From: Lachnospiraceae bacterium UBA7199
GTDB taxonomy: Bacteria; Bacillota; Clostridia; Lachnospirales; Lachnospiraceae
Length of the DNA: 25,773 nt
Direction of reading: 5' to 3'
Assembly (NCBI GenBank): GCA_002490775.1
Contig: DKUR01000053.1
Location: forward strand, 1 to 25,773
Shown here piece after piece: positions 23,465 through 25,773 of this stretch; the stretch's first letter is position 1, and each line of letters opens with the position of its first letter. The position numbers were made by a program, and so were the translations under genes. A model generated the notes under the pieces. The model made no database searches. It worked only from the letters and a program-made list of their open reading frames with translations, and was not told the DNA's origin.

Positions 23465-23507
23465 CTGCCAGTTAAAATAGATGACAGGAGGACGAGCCTG
23501 TCGGCAG
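23465..23507 (+). promoter_or_regulatory. Structured infC-rpmI spacer
   Basis: GACAGG/CCTGTC (23483-23488/23497-23502) forms a stem that continues on one side into GGCAG (23503-23507), which pairs with CTGCC (23465-23469) across a 13-nt bulge. No T-run follows, so this is not a terminator. It could be an RNA-processing site or an L20/rRNA-mimic site; the role is unknown. Confidence 0.4.
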
Positions 23508-23538
23508 AAATTATTTAAGGATATAGGAGGAATTAGTT

Positions 23539-23736
23539 ATGCCCAAAATGAAAACAAGCAAAGCGGCTGCAAAGCGTTTTAAAGCTACAGGAACAGGTAA
23601 ATTAAAAAGAAGTAAAGCTTATAAAAGCCATATCTTAGCAAAAAAGACGACCAAGAGAAAAAGAAACTTAAGACAGCCTGCAATTACAGACAAGACCAAT
23701 GTTAAAAATATGAAGAAGATTTTACCTTATTTATAA
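23539..23736 (+). CDS. rpmI: 50S ribosomal protein L35
   Basis: This 65-residue, very basic protein has the family pattern MPKMKTSKAAAKRFKATGTG at the start and KSHILAKKTTKRKRNLR in the middle. It sits in the conserved infC-rpmI-rplT order, with GGAGG about 10 nt before the ATG. It is a component of the large ribosomal subunit. Confidence 0.97.
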   Translation: MPKMKTSKAAAKRFKATGTGKLKRSKAYKSHILAKKTTKRKRNLRQPAITDKTNVKNMKKILPYL

Positions 23737-23783
23737 AAATAACGGTAATGTATATTGATGAGTCGTAAGGAGGATTATAAGAC

Positions 23784-24140
23784 ATGGCAAGAATTAAAGG
23801 CGGCATGAATGCCAAGAAGAAACACAATAGAGTATTAAAGCTTGCAAAAGGCTACAGAGGAGCCAGAAGCAAACAGTATAGAGTAGCAAAGCAGTCAGTA
23901 ATGAGAGCGTTAGCTTCTTCTTATGCAGGACGTAAAGAGAGAAAACGTCAGTTCAGACAGCTTTGGATTGCACGTATCAATGCTGCAGCAAGGCTGAACG
24001 GATTATCCTACAGCAAGTTTATGTATGGACTTAAGCTTGCAGAAGTTGACATCAACAGAAAGATGCTTGCAGAAATGGCAGTAAATGATGCAGAAGGTTT
24101 TAAGAGCCTTGCAGAGCTTGCAAAAAGTAAAATTGCATAA
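23784..24140 (+). CDS. rplT: 50S ribosomal protein L20
   Basis: This 118-residue protein has the typical N-terminal basic extension (MARIKGGMNAKKKHNRVLKL), then GYRGARSKQYRVAKQSVMRA and the C-terminal globular domain (FRQLWIARINAAARLNGLSY). It is needed early in 50S assembly and is the known repressor of this operon in Firmicutes. AAGGAGG lies about 9 nt upstream. A terminator follows at 24166. Confidence 0.98.
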   Translation: MARIKGGMNAKKKHNRVLKLAKGYRGARSKQYRVAKQSVMRALASSYAGRKERKRQFRQLWIARINAAARLNGLSYSKFMYGLKLAEVDINRKMLAEMAVNDAEGFKSLAELAKSKIA

Positions 24141-24165
24141 ATTTAATTGATAATAAAGCAGACAA

Positions 24166-24205
24166 AAGATCTTATTCCCATGGGCAGGTGGAATAAGGTC
24201 TTTTT
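24166..24205 (+). terminator. Rho-independent terminator of infC-rpmI-rplT
   Basis: AAGATCTTATTCC (24166-24178) pairs with GGAATAAGGTCTT (24190-24202) through one G-T wobble, and the run TTTTT covers 24201-24205. It lies 26 nt after the rplT stop. Confidence 0.9.
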
Positions 24206-24239
24206 AACATAAGAATGACTTGTTTAGGAAGGGAGAAGT

Positions 24240-25739
24240 ATGAGAGTACTGGAACAATTAGAACCTGAAAATGTTTTTTATTTTTTTGAAGAGATATGCA
24301 AGATACCTCATGGATCGGGAAATACAGCGGGGATCAGCAACTATCTGGCAGAGTTTGCACGTGAAAGAAAACTGGAGTATTACCAGGATAAAGAAGGAAA
24401 TGTGATTATTATAAAGGAGGCGTCTGCCGGCTATGAGGATCATGCTCCAGTGATGCTCCAGGGACATATGGATATGGTGGCGGTAAAGGAGCCAGATGCA
24501 CCTGTTGATATGGAAAAAGATGGGCTTATGCTTTTGGTAGATGGTGACAGATTGATGGCTGACGGTACTAGTCTTGGCGGTGATGATGGGATTGCAGTAG
24601 CCTATGGACTGGCTTTGCTGGACGGAACCGAGTATAAGCATCCCAGAATAGAACTTGTGATCACTGTGGATGAAGAAGTGGGGATGAATGGTGCAAGGGC
24701 ACTGGATGCAACCCCTTTAAAAGCAAAAAGACTTGTGAATCTGGATTCTGAGGAAGAGGGGATATTCCTTTCAAGCTGTGCCGGAGGCGCCAGGGTGGAT
24801 CTGCACTTTGATTCTGAAATTTCTATACAGAGGGGAATTGTCTGCGAGATTAATGTTTGCGGGCTGCAGGGAGGCCATTCTGGTGAGGAGATCCACAGGG
24901 AAAGAGGAAACGCTATTTGCCTTTTAGGCAGAACCCTTAGCAGATTGCTTGAAAAAATGGAGCTTTATATTGTGGATTTAAAAGGTGGTGTTGCTGATAA
25001 TGCCATACCTACACAGGCAAAGGCAAAAATTCTGATTACAAAATACGAAAAAGACGATGGGTTCTTGTACGCAGTGCGTGGGGAGGACATGGAACAGGAA
25101 TGTGTACAACTGTTAAAGACTATTTGTGAAAAGCTGGATCAGGAACTGAAAGTAGAACTGGCGGATAAAGATAACGGTATTAAGATAGAAACATTTATCT
25201 GTAAAACAGAGGATGAGGAAGTAATTGACAGGGAAGAAAGCAGGATATTGATCAGTCTGATTAATTCACTTCCTTATGGAGTGCAGGCAATGAGCAGGGC
25301 TATGCCTGGCATGGTGGAGACTTCCTTAAATCCTGGGCAGATTTTTATGGAGGGCAAGAGAGTAAGCATTGGCATATCAGTGCGAAGTGCTTTGGAAAGC
25401 GCAAAAATGGCATTGATCCACAAGCTGGAGAGCTTGGCGTATTTGGCAGGTGCTGATATGGAAGTGTCAGGTATTTATCCAGGCTGGGCATATCGAAAGG
25501 ATTCTCAGCTTAGAAATAAAATGGTAGAGGTATATAAGAAGCTTTACCATAGGGAACCAGAAATCAGAGCCATTCATGCAGGAGTGGAATGTGGTCTTTT
25601 GGCTGATAAGATATCTGATCTTGACTGTGTATCTATAGGGCCGGATATGAAAAATATTCATACCACCAAAGAAGAACTTAGCATTTCGTCTGTAGGAAGG
25701 GTATGGAATTACCTGGTTAAGCTTTTGGAGGAATTGTAA
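24240..25739 (+). CDS. pepD: Aminoacyl-histidine dipeptidase (PepD-type, M20)
   Basis: This is a 499-residue cytoplasmic metallopeptidase of family M20 that cleaves Xaa-His and other dipeptides. Visible motifs are MLQGHMDMV (His76, Asp78), DGTSLGGDDGIAV (Asp115, bridging metal ligand), TVDEEVGMNGA (Glu145/146, general base and ligand), VNLDSEEEG (Asp169) and the C-terminal NIHTTKEELSI with its metal-binding His. A lid domain occupies about residues 180-390 and includes GGHSGEEIHRERGNA. The length matches the family. The start has GGGAG just upstream at 24231-24235. It has its own unit after the rplT terminator, and only 34 bases remain before the window ends. Confidence 0.95.
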   Translation: MRVLEQLEPENVFYFFEEICKIPHGSGNTAGISNYLAEFARERKLEYYQDKEGNVIIIKEASAGYEDHAPVMLQGHMDMVAVKEPDAPVDMEKDGLMLLVDGDRLMADGTSLGGDDGIAVAYGLALLDGTEYKHPRIELVITVDEEVGMNGARALDATPLKAKRLVNLDSEEEGIFLSSCAGGARVDLHFDSEISIQRGIVCEINVCGLQGGHSGEEIHRERGNAICLLGRTLSRLLEKMELYIVDLKGGVADNAIPTQAKAKILITKYEKDDGFLYAVRGEDMEQECVQLLKTICEKLDQELKVELADKDNGIKIETFICKTEDEEVIDREESRILISLINSLPYGVQAMSRAMPGMVETSLNPGQIFMEGKRVSIGISVRSALESAKMALIHKLESLAYLAGADMEVSGIYPGWAYRKDSQLRNKMVEVYKKLYHREPEIRAIHAGVECGLLADKISDLDCVSIGPDMKNIHTTKEELSISSVGRVWNYLVKLLEEL

Positions 25740-25773
25740 AACAATCTTATTTTTCCCCCAAAAGCCGCAATTT

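Overview
The window looks like chromosome of a low-to-moderate GC Gram-positive anaerobe of the Clostridia, most likely Lachnospiraceae. This rests on the strong AGGAGG-type ribosome binding sites, a threonine T-box ahead of thrS, the infC-rpmI-rplT operon with an AUU-initiated infC, a SEC-C/C_GCAxxG gene pair, a DUF1540 protein and an IS21-type element. The genus is not determined. I see no rRNA, tRNA or CRISPR array.

Positions 1-3740 are a decayed mobile region. An IS21-family element (about 1-2615) carries istB and an istA that is broken by an in-frame TGA. It abuts the C-terminal half of a tyrosine recombinase (2620-3204), whose N-terminal half is missing. A hairpin-rich non-coding spacer follows. 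Next come a SEC-C motif protein and an overlapping C_GCAxxG_C_C family gene with their own promoter and terminator (3674-4780).

The centrepiece is a tightly packed eight-gene operon (5150-17295) that I read as a synthase-dependent exopolysaccharide system. In order it encodes: a GT-C-like membrane protein; a membrane-anchored degenerate GGDEF protein that has lost GGDEF but keeps an RxxD I-site; a membrane-anchored DUF2334/deacetylase-like protein with altered metal ligands; a processive GT2 synthase without a PilZ domain; a BcsB-like extracellular subunit; a UDP-GlcNAc 2-epimerase; a second GT-C-like protein with a charged cytoplasmic tail; and a thioredoxin domain fused to a GH8-like (BcsZ/PssZ-like) domain. 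The closest described parallel I know is the c-di-GMP-regulated Pss exopolysaccharide (poly-ManNAc) machinery of Listeria monocytogenes, with further parallels to Pel and Bcs. The built-in epimerase suggests that the polymer here also contains ManNAc. The Trx-GH8 fusion and the gene set appear to be a variant.

Downstream, a threonine T-box leader (17361-17623) precedes a 74-residue single-pass membrane protein, then thrS, then a third GT-C-like gene that starts 2 nt after thrS. The rest is a DUF1540 protein, a lipoprotein, the translation operon infC-rpmI-rplT with an attenuator-like leader, and a PepD-type M20 dipeptidase that ends near the window edge.
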